DNA of 16,258 nt, from positions 1 to 16,258 of the forward strand of contig DFBT01000012.1 of NCBI GenBank assembly GCA_002366725.1, written 5' to 3'. The translations under genes and the position numbers were made by a program. This document shows, piece after piece, positions 1 to 7,573 of this stretch. Position 1 is the stretch's first letter. Each line of letters opens with the position of its first letter. The notes beneath the pieces are model-generated. The model had not been told where the DNA came from, searched no databases, and saw nothing but the letters and a program-made list of their open reading frames with translations. Source of the stretch: Caldifarciminota bacterium UBA3073. GTDB lineage: Bacteria > Hydrothermota > UBA3073.

Positions 1-52
1 CAGGCAGGCGTGGTTAATGCATATTCTAAAATAAATATTATGAAAATTTAGG

Positions 53-119
53 CCACAGAGACCGGGAATATAAAACTTTAATTTTCCTGTATTGTTTATA
101 CGATAATGGTTCTCTGTGG
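53..119. repeat. Inverted repeat upstream of thrS
   Basis: CCACAGAGACC (53-63) is mirrored by GGTTCTCTGTGG (108-119), giving 11 paired bases with one bulge around a 44-base AT-rich loop. The right arm runs into the possible GTG start of thrS at 116. The words CCACAGAG and TCTCTGTGG look like members of the dispersed intergenic repeat family seen elsewhere in the window (8367-8498, 12124-12160, 16242-16258). The loop holds GATAAT (102-107), a possible -10 hexamer without a convincing -35, so I do not call a promoter here. Confidence 0.6.
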
Positions 120-2020
120 TTGTTTTTAATAAGGCGATGAAAAACTCGAAGACATATAAAAAGGGGACAAGGTTAGAAGATGTAGTTGATAATGACGGCG
201 TTATCGGCGCCATGGTTGATGGAGAACCCCGAGACCTATCTTATACACTTCCGGAGAAAGCCGAGGTGAGATTCCTGACTCCCGAGGATGAATATGGAAG
301 GCAGATCTACTGGCATTCAACCGCACATATCCTTGCGTATGCTGTCAAGAGGCGTTATCCAAACGCGAAACTTGCTATGGGACCCGCGATAAAAGACGGA
401 TTCTACTATGATTTCGGGGTGGACAGACCATTCACGCCAGAGGAGCTTACGAGGATAGAAGAAGAAATGAAGAGGATAATTGGGGAGGATCTCCCTTTTG
501 ATAGAGAAGAACTCGGTGTAGATGATGCCATTAAACTTTTCAAGGAGTTGGGTGAAAATTATAAAATTGAGCTCCTCGAGGAACTTGAATCTCCGGTTTC
601 CATCTACAGAAACAATGATTTTATTGACCTCTGCAAGGGACCGCATGTACCGTCTACGGGCAGAATAAAGTTTTTCAAACTTACGGCTTCATCTGGTGCG
701 TATTGGAGAGGAGACGAGTCGAGGGAGATGTTGCAGAGGATATATGGTATTTCATTTGAAAGACAAGAGGAACTCCAAGACTACCTCGAGAGGATGAAGG
801 AGGCAAAGAAGAGAGACCACAGAACTCTGGGCGCTGATTTGGATCTGTGGATGATGAATGATGAGATAGGAGCGGGACTGGTTGTATGGCTGTCTCGAGG
901 GGTGACAGTAAGAAAGGTCATAGAGGACTTCTGGTGGGATGAACATAAGAAGCGAGGGTATGACTTTATCTTATCTCCCCACATTGCGAAAACTGATTTA
1001 TGGAAACAGTCGGGCCATCTTGATTATTACAGCGACCTTATCTATCCCGTAATGAAAAAAGGCAATCAGAGTTATCTTATCAAGCCGATGAACTGTCCAT
1101 TTCACATAAAGGTATATAAACGAAAGAGGAGAAGCTATAGAGAACTTCCCCTGAGATTGGCTGAACTTGGGACGGTTTACAGATACGAAAAGAGCGGTGT
1201 TTTACATGGGCTTTTGCGGGTTCGCGGGTTCACACAGGATGATGCACATATATTCTGTATGCCCTCTCAGGCAAGGGATGAACTCGTTGATATCATAAAT
1301 CTCGCAAGGGATATGCTTTCCGCATTCGGATTCGGGGATTACAGGGTTGAGCTTTCCGTATGGAATGTGAATGAAAAAGATAAATATATGGGAGATGAGA
1401 AGGACTGGGAAAATGCGGAATCCTGCCTCGTTTACGCCCTTAAAAAAACGGGGCTTTCTTATGAGAGAATGGAGGGTGAGGCGGCATTTTATGGTCCAAA
1501 GATCGACATAAAGATACTTGATGCCTTGAAAAGGGAGTGGCAGGCAACTACCATTCAGTTCGATTTTAACCTGCCTCAAAAATTCAACCTCAAATTTATG
1601 GGAGAGGATGGACGACAACACGGCGTTGTTGTAATTCACCGCGCTATTCTGGGTTCTGTAGAGAGATTTGTGGGTGTGCTTGTGGAACACTATGGGGGCA
1701 AATTTCCCCTGTGGCTTGCCCCCGTGCAGGTTAAGGTTCTTCCTATCACCTCGGAAATAAATGAGTTTGCAGGGGACATAAGAGAAGAGCTTGCCGCCTC
1801 CGGTATAAGGGTAGAAATGGATGACAGAAACGAGAAATTGTCGTTCAAGATAAGAGAGGCAACCATAGAAAAGGTGCCGTACATAGTTATAGTGGGACAG
1901 AAAGAGATAGATTCCGGGTGCATATCTGTAAGATCGAGAGATAAGGGTGATATCGGCAGACCAAATCTGTCGGATTTCATATCATTACTAAAAGAAGAGA
2001 TAGAAAAGAGAAGCAATTGA
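116..2020 (+). CDS. thrS: Threonyl-tRNA synthetase
   Basis: Charges tRNA-Thr with threonine in the cytoplasm and edits mischarged Ser-tRNA-Thr. The product is 634 residues, close to the 642 of E. coli. Domain order is complete: an N-terminal TGS domain (about 1-60), the editing domain with HSTAH (67-71) and C173/H177 in CKGPH, then the class II catalytic core. The zinc ligands are visible as C327 (MNCPFH), H378 (DDAH) and H508 (VIHRAILGS). Motif 2 is around R356-E358, motif 3 around R509, and an anticodon-binding domain follows to the end. The start is uncertain. An in-frame stop at 104 limits it to GTG 116 or ATG 137; the GTG lies inside the right arm of an inverted repeat, so ATG 137 (627 residues) may be the true start, although it trims the first TGS strand. 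It is first in the thrS-infC-rpmI-rplT-pheS cluster. No T-box leader is visible. Confidence 0.97.
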   Translation: MVVFNKAMKNSKTYKKGTRLEDVVDNDGVIGAMVDGEPRDLSYTLPEKAEVRFLTPEDEYGRQIYWHSTAHILAYAVKRRYPNAKLAMGPAIKDGFYYDFGVDRPFTPEELTRIEEEMKRIIGEDLPFDREELGVDDAIKLFKELGENYKIELLEELESPVSIYRNNDFIDLCKGPHVPSTGRIKFFKLTASSGAYWRGDESREMLQRIYGISFERQEELQDYLERMKEAKKRDHRTLGADLDLWMMNDEIGAGLVVWLSRGVTVRKVIEDFWWDEHKKRGYDFILSPHIAKTDLWKQSGHLDYYSDLIYPVMKKGNQSYLIKPMNCPFHIKVYKRKRRSYRELPLRLAELGTVYRYEKSGVLHGLLRVRGFTQDDAHIFCMPSQARDELVDIINLARDMLSAFGFGDYRVELSVWNVNEKDKYMGDEKDWENAESCLVYALKKTGLSYERMEGEAAFYGPKIDIKILDALKREWQATTIQFDFNLPQKFNLKFMGEDGRQHGVVVIHRAILGSVERFVGVLVEHYGGKFPLWLAPVQVKVLPITSEINEFAGDIREELAASGIRVEMDDRNEKLSFKIREATIEKVPYIVIVGQKEIDSGCISVRSRDKGDIGRPNLSDFISLLKEEIEKRSN

Positions 2021-2059
2021 GAGAGAATTTTGATATTTGATAATTTACCAAGGGGGAAT

Positions 2060-2626
2060 GTGAGGCAGACGAGAATCCATGTGAGGCGAGTTAGAGTTAA
2101 TGAAAGAATCAGGGTGCCCAGGGTCAGGTTGATTGATGAGACCGGAAAGCAAATTGGGACGGTATTGAGAGCCGAAGCCCTGCAACTTGCAAGATCGAAG
2201 AGCCTTGATTTAGTTGAAATAGCGCCCCATGAAAGGCCTCCCGTATGCAAGATAATGGACTACGGTAAATATCTGTATCAGGAGAAACAGAAACAAAAAC
2301 AGAAAAGACAGAAGGTGATAAAGATTAAAGAACTCAAACTCGGAGTAAAGATCCAAGAGCACGATTATCTCACCAAACTCAAGTTTGCCAGAGAGTTTCT
2401 TGGAAATGGTAATAGATTAAAGATAAGGATATTTTTCAGGGGAAGGGAAATAGTGCATCGTGATAGGGGGAAGGAGATACTTGAAAAAATGGTTGATGAT
2501 TTATCGGATATATCGAAGGTAGAACTACCTTCAAAGATGGAAGGCAGACAAATGGTTATGCAACTTATTCCAGTGAAAGGAGCAAAAAATGCCAAAACTA
2601 AAGACCAAAAAAGCCGCAAGGAGTAG
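2060..2626 (+). CDS. infC: Translation initiation factor IF-3
   Basis: Binds the 30S subunit, prevents premature 50S joining and checks the initiator tRNA-start codon match. From the GTG at 2060 the product is 188 residues (E. coli 180). The N-terminal domain starts with RVNERIRVP and RLIDE and contains the signature PPVCKIMDYGKY near 60-72; a Lys/Gln-rich linker (about 73-90) leads to the C-terminal ribosome-binding domain ending near MQLIPVK. A polypurine run AAGGGGG (2050-2056) precedes GTG 2060, with short spacing. Other in-frame starts are TTG 2030 and GTG 2081; no ATG is available, in keeping with the non-AUG start often used for autoregulation of this gene. The last 15 residues are an extra basic tail whose codons overlap the start of rpmI by 38 bases. 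Confidence 0.93.
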   Translation: MRQTRIHVRRVRVNERIRVPRVRLIDETGKQIGTVLRAEALQLARSKSLDLVEIAPHERPPVCKIMDYGKYLYQEKQKQKQKRQKVIKIKELKLGVKIQEHDYLTKLKFAREFLGNGNRLKIRIFFRGREIVHRDRGKEILEKMVDDLSDISKVELPSKMEGRQMVMQLIPVKGAKNAKTKDQKSRKE

Positions 2627-2783
2627 ATTCAGGATAACCTCAAACGGAAAGGTGATGAGGTTTAGGGCACGCAGAAATCATCTTCTCTCAAAAAGGACTA
2701 GAAAGGCAAAGAGACAGCTCAGAGATGCTGTTACACTTGCAAATGCAGACGCGCGGAGGGTTAAAAAGATGCTCGTTAAATAA
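2589..2783 (+). CDS. rpmI: Ribosomal protein L35
   Basis: Small basic 50S subunit protein of 64 residues, the normal size for L35. It begins MPKLKTKKAARSRF and carries the conserved RRNHLLSKRTRKAKRQLR core and a basic ADARRVKKML end. The ATG is preceded by AAAGGAG (2577-2583) at good spacing. That ribosome-binding site and the first 38 coding bases lie inside the end of infC in another frame, so the two genes are probably translationally coupled. The infC-rpmI-rplT order is the standard arrangement, and in well-studied bacteria this operon is repressed by L20; I see no specific L20-binding structure here. Confidence 0.96.
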   Translation: MPKLKTKKAARSRFRITSNGKVMRFRARRNHLLSKRTRKAKRQLRDAVTLANADARRVKKMLVK

Positions 2784-2842
2784 CAGAAGTTGTAATACTA
2801 ATTTTCACCGGGAGACGAATGTAACCCGCTTTAGGAGGTGGT

Positions 2843-3205
2843 ATGGCACGAGTAAGAGGAGGACCAAAAACTCGAAAGAGGAGGAAAAAGTGGCTTAAAC
2901 TCGCAAAGGGGTTCTGGGGAGCGAGATCGAAACTATACCGTACTGCGAGGATATCGGTTATGAAATCTCTTTCGTATGCGTATAGAGACCGCAGGGCAAA
3001 GAAGAGAGAAATGAGAAAACTTTTCATCAGCAGAATAAATGCCGCATCCCGTCAGTATGATATGTCTTACAGCCAATTTATGAACGGGCTTAAAAAGGCG
3101 GGTATCAAGATAGATCGCAAAATCCTCTCCGAACTCAGCACGAAGGATAGTGTGTTGTTTAAAACCCTTGTTGATGCTTCAAAGGATGCTATCCAATCTT
3201 CGTGA
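2843..3205 (+). CDS. rplT: Ribosomal protein L20
   Basis: 50S assembly protein that binds 23S rRNA early, and in several species represses its own operon. The 120-residue product matches the family length. The basic N-terminal arm (ARVRGGPKTRKRRKKWLKLA) leads into AKGFWGARSKLYRTA, AYRDRRAKKREMRKLFISRI and NAASRQYDMSYSQF, all L20 hallmarks. The ribosome-binding site AGGAGGTGG (2833-2841) is the strongest in the window. The start of pheS overlaps its last 20 bases. The 59-base gap after rpmI is the only real spacer inside the cluster and contains no obvious terminator. Confidence 0.97.
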   Translation: MARVRGGPKTRKRRKKWLKLAKGFWGARSKLYRTARISVMKSLSYAYRDRRAKKREMRKLFISRINAASRQYDMSYSQFMNGLKKAGIKIDRKILSELSTKDSVLFKTLVDASKDAIQSS

Positions 3206-4199
3206 AATAAGACACGATGCCCTTTCTGGGATTGCCAGGGCATCTTCTCTTCAGGATATCGAAAAGATGAGGGTATCTTATCTGGGCCGTAAGGGAAAAC
3301 TTACGGAGGTCTTGAAGGGTATAGGTGGACTCGAGAAGGAAGAAAGAAAACTCGTGGGTAAATCGGCGAACGAGATAAAGAAAGAGCTCGAGAAGGCAAT
3401 CTCTGAAAAGAAGAAAAAACTGGAGGGAAGAGGTGTAAAAGGAAAGGATATTGACATTACACTACCCGGAAGAACTCCCTGGGTCGGAAGGAGACACCCG
3501 ATAACCATATGCGCCGATGAGATATGCGATATATTCACGCGAATAGGATACAGTTTGGTGGAGGGTCCCGAGATAGAGACAGAATACTACAATTTCGAGG
3601 CGCTTAATATACCGGAATACCATCCGGCGAGGGATGTACACGACACATTCTACCTCGAGGATGGGCGGCTTCTCAGAACTCAAACCACAAATGTAGAGGT
3701 GAGGGTGATGGAGAGAGGGAAACCACCGCTCAAGATAATATCGTGGGGCAAGTGCTATCGTCGTGATTCGCCCGACGCAACTCACTCACCCGTATTTCAC
3801 CAGTTAGAGGGTTTCTATGTAGATAGGAATGTCACCTTCAGACAACTCAAGGGGACACTCATATATTTTGCCAAGCAGTTTTTTGGCGAGGATATAAAAA
3901 CTAAATTCGTTCCAAGCTATTTTCCGTTTACCGAGCCATCCGCAGAGTTGTATATATCGTGTTCAGTCTGTAGAGGAAAAGGTTGCAGGGTCTGTAAGCA
4001 TACGGGTTATGTCGAGGTGCTTGGGTGTGGTATGTTGCATCCCAATGTTTTCAGAAATGTTGGTTACGACCCCGGTGAGTACACGGGATTTGCTTTTGGT
4101 ATGGGCCTTGAGCGCCTTACAATGCTGAAATACAAGATAGACGATATCAGACTCTTTTACGAAAACGACATAAGATTTTTAAACCAGTTTGGACCGTAA
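3186..4199 (+). CDS. pheS: Phenylalanyl-tRNA synthetase alpha subunit
   Basis: Catalytic alpha chain of the (alpha-beta)2 enzyme that charges tRNA-Phe. From ATG 3186 it has 337 residues (E. coli 327), and the distance from the start to the conserved YLGRKGKL matches E. coli PheS within one residue. Visible features are an N-terminal coiled-coil arm (about 1-85), GPEIETEYYNF, LLRTQTTNVEVRVM (motif 2 area, where many homologues have RTHTS), HQLEGF, the four-cysteine cluster CSVCRGKGCRVCKHTGY and LGCGMLHPNV, then GMGLERLTM near the end. ATG 3186 has only AAAGG directly in front of it, so translation probably depends on coupling with rplT, which ends at 3205. Starts at 3150 (GTG) or 3174 (ATG) are less likely. 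The beta subunit gene pheT does not follow and must be elsewhere. Confidence 0.96.
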   Translation: MLSNLREIRHDALSGIARASSLQDIEKMRVSYLGRKGKLTEVLKGIGGLEKEERKLVGKSANEIKKELEKAISEKKKKLEGRGVKGKDIDITLPGRTPWVGRRHPITICADEICDIFTRIGYSLVEGPEIETEYYNFEALNIPEYHPARDVHDTFYLEDGRLLRTQTTNVEVRVMERGKPPLKIISWGKCYRRDSPDATHSPVFHQLEGFYVDRNVTFRQLKGTLIYFAKQFFGEDIKTKFVPSYFPFTEPSAELYISCSVCRGKGCRVCKHTGYVEVLGCGMLHPNVFRNVGYDPGEYTGFAFGMGLERLTMLKYKIDDIRLFYENDIRFLNQFGP

Positions 4200-4297
4200 A
4201 TCTTCTCCCGTTTGTGGTGCAATCCCCTAAATTTTTCAATCCACCCACCGAGAGCAGTTCTTTGTGATGACAGGTTCTCCACCACATGGAGGGTTCT

Positions 4298-5365
4298 ATG
4301 TACAAGATACTTGTTATAAATCCCGGTTCTACAAGTACAAAGAGTGCCCTATTTGACGACGAGTCCAGCGTATTTAATATTAATATAAGCCACTCCCCAC
4401 CGGAGTTGGCAAAATTCCCTGAAATCATAGACCAATTTACCTGGAGATGCGAAGTCATTAAATCCATGCTCAATGAGAGAGGTATAACTCTCAACTCTAT
4501 CGATGCTGTTGTGGGTAGAGGCGGATTACTCAATGCGATACCGGGGGGCACTTACAGCGTCAATGAAAAGATGATGAGCGATCTTAGGAGAGGCGTTCAG
4601 GGAGAACACGCCTCAAATCTCGGGGGTCTTATGGCGTACGAGTTTGCATCTTCCCTTGAAATCCCCGCATTTATTGTAGACCCGGTCGTAGTTGACGAGC
4701 TCGATGAAGTTGCTAGAATCTCGGGAATACCCGACATAAAAAGGAGAAGCATATTCCATGCACTCAATCAAAAACAGGTTGCAAGACTGGCCGCGCGGGA
4801 ATTGAAAAAGAGTTACGATGAGATAAACCTGATAGTCGTGCATATGGGAGGTGGGATATCCGTTGGCGTGCATAAAAAGGGAAAGGTTGTCGATGTTAAT
4901 AATGCGCTGAATGGTGAAGGTCCGTTCACGCCCGAGCGCTCTGGAAGCTTGCCCGTGTGGGACCTGGTTAAACTCGTATTATCCGGTAAATATACAAGAG
5001 ATGAACTGAAGAAGAAAATAACGGGTAAGGGGGGATTGGTTGCGTATCTCGGCACAAACGACCTGAGAGAGGTTAGAGAGAAGATGAATCGGGGCAACGA
5101 GAAAGCAAAACTTTTATACGAGGCTATGGCCTATCAGATATCAAAGGAGATAGGTGCCTGTGCCACCGTTTTGCGTGGAGACATTCAGGGGATTGTGCTT
5201 TCCGGCGGTCTTGCACACGATAATGCTTTTATAGAGTTAATAAGAAGGAGCGTGAATTTCATCGCGAAAATTTTTGTTTTTCCCGGTGGAGATGAAATGA
5301 AGGCTCTTGCAATGGGTGCCCTGCGCGTTCTCCGTGGAGAAGAAAGGGCAAAGGTATATAAATAG
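4298..5365 (+). CDS. buk: Butyrate / branched-chain fatty acid kinase
   Basis: Acetokinase-family enzyme interconverting an acyl phosphate (butyryl- or isobutyryl-phosphate) plus ADP with the free acid plus ATP, in fermentation or branched-chain amino acid breakdown. The 355-residue product has the usual length. Family signatures are INPGSTSTK (7-15), VGRGG (72-76), HMGGGISVG (182-190), EGPFTPERSG (207-216) and VLSGG near the C-terminus. I chose ATG 4298 because TGGAGGG (4287-4293) lies just upstream and the protein then begins MYKILVINPG, as homologues do; an ATG at 4286 would sit on that ribosome-binding site. No phosphotransbutyrylase (ptb) or oxidoreductase gene is adjacent, so the substrate (butyrate or a branched acid) cannot be decided here. 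Confidence 0.93.
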   Translation: MYKILVINPGSTSTKSALFDDESSVFNINISHSPPELAKFPEIIDQFTWRCEVIKSMLNERGITLNSIDAVVGRGGLLNAIPGGTYSVNEKMMSDLRRGVQGEHASNLGGLMAYEFASSLEIPAFIVDPVVVDELDEVARISGIPDIKRRSIFHALNQKQVARLAARELKKSYDEINLIVVHMGGGISVGVHKKGKVVDVNNALNGEGPFTPERSGSLPVWDLVKLVLSGKYTRDELKKKITGKGGLVAYLGTNDLREVREKMNRGNEKAKLLYEAMAYQISKEIGACATVLRGDIQGIVLSGGLAHDNAFIELIRRSVNFIAKIFVFPGGDEMKALAMGALRVLRGEERAKVYK

Positions 5366-5373
5366 AATATCAA

Positions 5374-5433
5374 ATTTCCAATTACTAATCTCCAATTCAT
5401 TTGACATTGAAATTTTGGATTTTTATTAGAAAT
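5374..5433. repeat. AT-rich imperfect inverted repeat
   Basis: The left arm (5374-5399) contains TTTCCAATTACTAATC and CCAATT words; the right arm (5408-5433) is an imperfect reverse complement, best aligned with small gaps, around a short TTTGACAT centre. Runs of this kind (AATTTCCAATTACTAATTTCC-like) recur in intergenic DNA of uncultured bacteria in my experience. It may be a small dispersed repeat that landed between buk and mnmE. A possible -35 hexamer sits at its centre. Confidence 0.45.
5401..5429 (+). promoter_or_regulatory. Possible sigma-70 promoter for mnmE
   Basis: TTGACA (5401-5406) is a perfect -35 hexamer; 17 bases later TATTAG (5424-5429) matches the -10 consensus at four of six positions. 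Transcription would start near 5436, giving a leader of about 56 bases that contains the palindrome at 5448-5465. The hexamers fall inside an AT-rich repeat, so a chance match is quite possible. Confidence 0.3.
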
Positions 5434-5442
5434 TAGAAACCT

Positions 5443-5470
5443 GCCCTGCACTTATGCATAAGTGCGGGGT
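5443..5470. repeat. Perfect 18-bp palindrome in mnmE leader
   Basis: GCACTTATGCATAAGTGC (5448-5465) is a perfect palindrome, extended outwards by three C-G pairs and flanking wobble pairs to 5443-5470. As RNA it would form a stable hairpin with the central ATGCAT partly looped out. No T-tract follows, so it is not a standard intrinsic terminator for buk. It could be a dyad operator, an RNA hairpin in the mnmE leader or a degenerate dispersed repeat. Confidence 0.6.
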
Positions 5471-5491
5471 GAAGATTTTGGAATTCTAACT

Positions 5492-6808
5492 ATGGATACC
5501 ATCGCCGCGATATCTACACCCCCCGGAGAGGGAGGAATTGCCGTGATAAGAATATCGGGGGAGAGAAGTCTCGACATCGCCGAAAGGATTTTCAGGGGAA
5601 AATCATCGCCATCGAAACTTGAAAGCCACAGGGTTATACATGGGGAGATATATGATGGTGATAACCTCATCGACGAGGTTCTACTTACGGTTATGAGATC
5701 CCCCCACACATATACGGGTGAGGATGTCATCGAGATCTCCTGTCACGGCGGAGAAGTCACTGCAAATCGAATATTGAAGAGCATATTAAATGGAGATGCG
5801 AGACTTGCGCGTCCGGGAGAGTTTACCCTCCGTGCCTTCCTGCATGGCAAGATCGACCTCATACAGGCGGAGGCAGTAGAAGATATTGTGAATGCCAGGA
5901 CTCTGATGGCTCAAAGATATGCCATTTCGTCCCTTAAGGGCGAACTCTCCGAGAGAATTAATGGCATAAAGGAATCTCTTAAAAGAGTTGAGACACTGAT
6001 GGAGGCATTTATCAACTTTCCCGAGGATGCAACCGAAGATGGGACAGACATATATGCCGACATAAGAGATACAAAAGCAGAAGTAGAAACCCTCCTTGGG
6101 GGTACCAGATGTGGAAGATTCATAAGGAACGGGATAACTATTCCAATTGTGGGCAGGACAAATGTTGGTAAGTCCAGCCTATTTAACAGAATCCTTGAAG
6201 AGGAAAGGGCTATTGTTACCCCAATTCCGGGCACAACACGGGATGTAGTAGAAGGTACTGTAGAGATAGACGGCATTTCTGTGACATTTATGGATACCTG
6301 TGGAGTGAGAAGCTCTCGGGACCAAATCGAGGCCGAAGGAATAAGCAGGGCGAAGAAAGTCATAAGTGATGGTGATGTCATACTCCTGGTAATAGACCAA
6401 TCACAGCCTCTGAATGATGAGGACCGTGCATTCATTGATTTATTGAGACACAAATATGTGATAGCCGTGCTCAATAAATGCGATATTGAGAGGAATGGTG
6501 AATACGAGATTCCTTTCGAGGAGGTATCTGTATCTGCCAAGACGGGAGAGAATATTGAGAGGCTGTTCGATATGATAAGAAATGAATTTTCTCAATCATC
6601 TGGTGATATTTTTATGTTGAAGGAAAGGCATATAAATATACTGAACAGGGTCCGGGAGAGCCTCGAAGATGCCCTTCGTTCAAATACACTTGAGCTTACA
6701 GTATACGATGTTAAATCTGCTATAGAGTCGCTTGAGGAGATGACCGGAGAGATTAAAAGGGAGGATGTACTTGAGTCTATATTCAGCCAATTTTGCATAG
6801 GAAAGTAA
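5492..6808 (+). CDS. mnmE: tRNA modification GTPase MnmE
   Basis: With MnmG, MnmE installs the carboxymethylaminomethyl or aminomethyl group at C5 of wobble uridine (U34) in certain tRNAs, using a tetrahydrofolate-derived carbon and GTP hydrolysis. The 438-residue protein (E. coli 454) starts MDTIAAISTPPGEGGIAVIRISG, the typical folate-binding N-terminal domain. A helical domain is interrupted by the G domain: G1 GRTNVGKSS (221-229), PGTTRD, G3 DTCG (268-271, usually DTAG) and G4 NKCD (328-331). The C-terminus ends FCIGK, the required C-(I/L/V)-G-K motif. ATG 5492 is chosen by alignment; an in-frame GTG at 5462 lies in the palindrome and would add ten untypical residues. The ribosome-binding site is weak. 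The stop overlaps the next start by one base (TAATG). MnmG is not in the window. Confidence 0.96.
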   Translation: MDTIAAISTPPGEGGIAVIRISGERSLDIAERIFRGKSSPSKLESHRVIHGEIYDGDNLIDEVLLTVMRSPHTYTGEDVIEISCHGGEVTANRILKSILNGDARLARPGEFTLRAFLHGKIDLIQAEAVEDIVNARTLMAQRYAISSLKGELSERINGIKESLKRVETLMEAFINFPEDATEDGTDIYADIRDTKAEVETLLGGTRCGRFIRNGITIPIVGRTNVGKSSLFNRILEEERAIVTPIPGTTRDVVEGTVEIDGISVTFMDTCGVRSSRDQIEAEGISRAKKVISDGDVILLVIDQSQPLNDEDRAFIDLLRHKYVIAVLNKCDIERNGEYEIPFEEVSVSAKTGENIERLFDMIRNEFSQSSGDIFMLKERHINILNRVRESLEDALRSNTLELTVYDVKSAIESLEEMTGEIKREDVLESIFSQFCIGK

Positions 6809-7506
6809 TGAGAGATACGATATATTTTATTTCCGACCAGCACCTTGGTAGAGAGAAGAACGAAGACAAGAAAATAGCAAAACTGTTCTCGTTTTTTGAT
6901 TATATAGCTGCGAGGGCATCTGCGCTTTACATAGTTGGTGATTTTTTTGATTTCTATTTCGAATACGAAACACAGATACCAAAGAAATATTACGAGGTTT
7001 TCAGGCGGTTGTCATATCTGACAGATAAACATATCCAGGTTCATTACTTTACGGGCAATCATGACTTCTGGCTGGGTAGTTTCTTTCAGTCAATTGGGAT
7101 ATCTGTACACAAGTCCGCGGAGATTATTCTTCTACAGGGTAAAAGGTTATATATTGCCCACGGTAACGGTATGATTTCATTCGATCCAATGAATCTGCTT
7201 CTGAGAAGCAGAGCCGCCATGGGTTTATTTTATCTCTTGCATCCAGATCTCGCATACAAGATTGCGTCGTTTATTTCAAAGATATCCAGAATGAATTCAA
7301 AAAAAAAGAATATTAGATGGAAGAAACTCTATAACATTGCAAGGGATATACTTAAAGGGGATGTCGATGCAGTTATTCTTGGTCACATACACATTCCAAT
7401 TTACATAAAGTTGGATGGTAAAGATTTTATCCTCCTCGGTGATTGGATTGAACACTTTTCATATGCCGTTATGCGAGATGGGGAACTTTGCTTTCACAAT
7501 TGGTGA
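6808..7506 (+). CDS. lpxH: UDP-2,3-diacylglucosamine diphosphatase, LpxH type
   Basis: Metallophosphoesterase expected to cleave UDP-2,3-diacylglucosamine to lipid X and UMP, a step of lipid A synthesis at the cytoplasmic face of the inner membrane. The 232 residues match LpxH (E. coli 240). Metal-site motifs occur in order: D10-x-H12 (SDQHLG), GDFFD (44-48), GNHD (83-86), AHG (117-119) and GHIH (192-195). Basic and hydrophobic helices (about 125-175) form the usual substrate-binding insertion. ATG 6808 overlaps the mnmE stop by one base and follows AGGAAA (6799-6804), so it is translationally coupled to mnmE. No other lpx gene is near. A related calcineurin-like phosphatase with another substrate cannot be excluded, but the motif set and length favour LpxH. 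It is the best sign that this organism makes lipid A. Confidence 0.85.
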   Translation: MRDTIYFISDQHLGREKNEDKKIAKLFSFFDYIAARASALYIVGDFFDFYFEYETQIPKKYYEVFRRLSYLTDKHIQVHYFTGNHDFWLGSFFQSIGISVHKSAEIILLQGKRLYIAHGNGMISFDPMNLLLRSRAAMGLFYLLHPDLAYKIASFISKISRMNSKKKNIRWKKLYNIARDILKGDVDAVILGHIHIPIYIKLDGKDFILLGDWIEHFSYAVMRDGELCFHNW

Positions 7507-7541
7507 TGACCATTGACCATTGACTATTGGCTATTGACTGA
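7507..7541. repeat. Tandem 7-bp repeat, five copies
   Basis: Directly after the lpxH stop come five heptamers: TGACCAT, TGACCAT, TGACTAT, TGGCTAT and TGACTGA, then a decayed sixth. A similar run in the opposite orientation lies at 10424-10443 (CCAATAACCAGTCAATCAAT), upstream of trkH. There is no spacer/repeat structure as in CRISPR. Slippage-prone or dispersed heptad repeats of this type occur between genes of uncultured bacteria. Confidence 0.8.
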
Positions 7542-7573
7542 TTGGGAGTGCTTATCCAGGGCTTAAATTTTCC

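Noticed and set aside
1..115. T-box or riboswitch leader for thrS
   Set aside because: Only about 115 bases are available, with no T-box sequence or specifier stem; only a repeat-type dyad is visible.
1202..2250. Two minus-strand open frames (162 and 186 codons) opposite thrS and infC
   Set aside because: They lie antisense to conserved catalytic and anticodon-binding parts of ThrRS, lack ribosome-binding sites and have no recognisable domains.
5443..5470. Intrinsic terminator for buk
   Set aside because: The hairpin is stable but is followed by GAAGATTTTGG rather than a T-tract.
5462..5491. GTG 5462 as an upstream start of mnmE
   Set aside because: It lies in the palindrome's right arm and adds ten residues absent from MnmE proteins, while ATG 5492 gives the typical N-terminus.
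5911..6540. Minus-strand open frame of 209 codons opposite mnmE
   Set aside because: It mirrors a full-length MnmE with intact GTPase motifs; its own translation is low-complexity Ser/Thr/Leu-rich and resembles no family.
7507..7541. CRISPR array
   Set aside because: The units are 7 bp in direct tandem with no spacers, and no cas genes are present.
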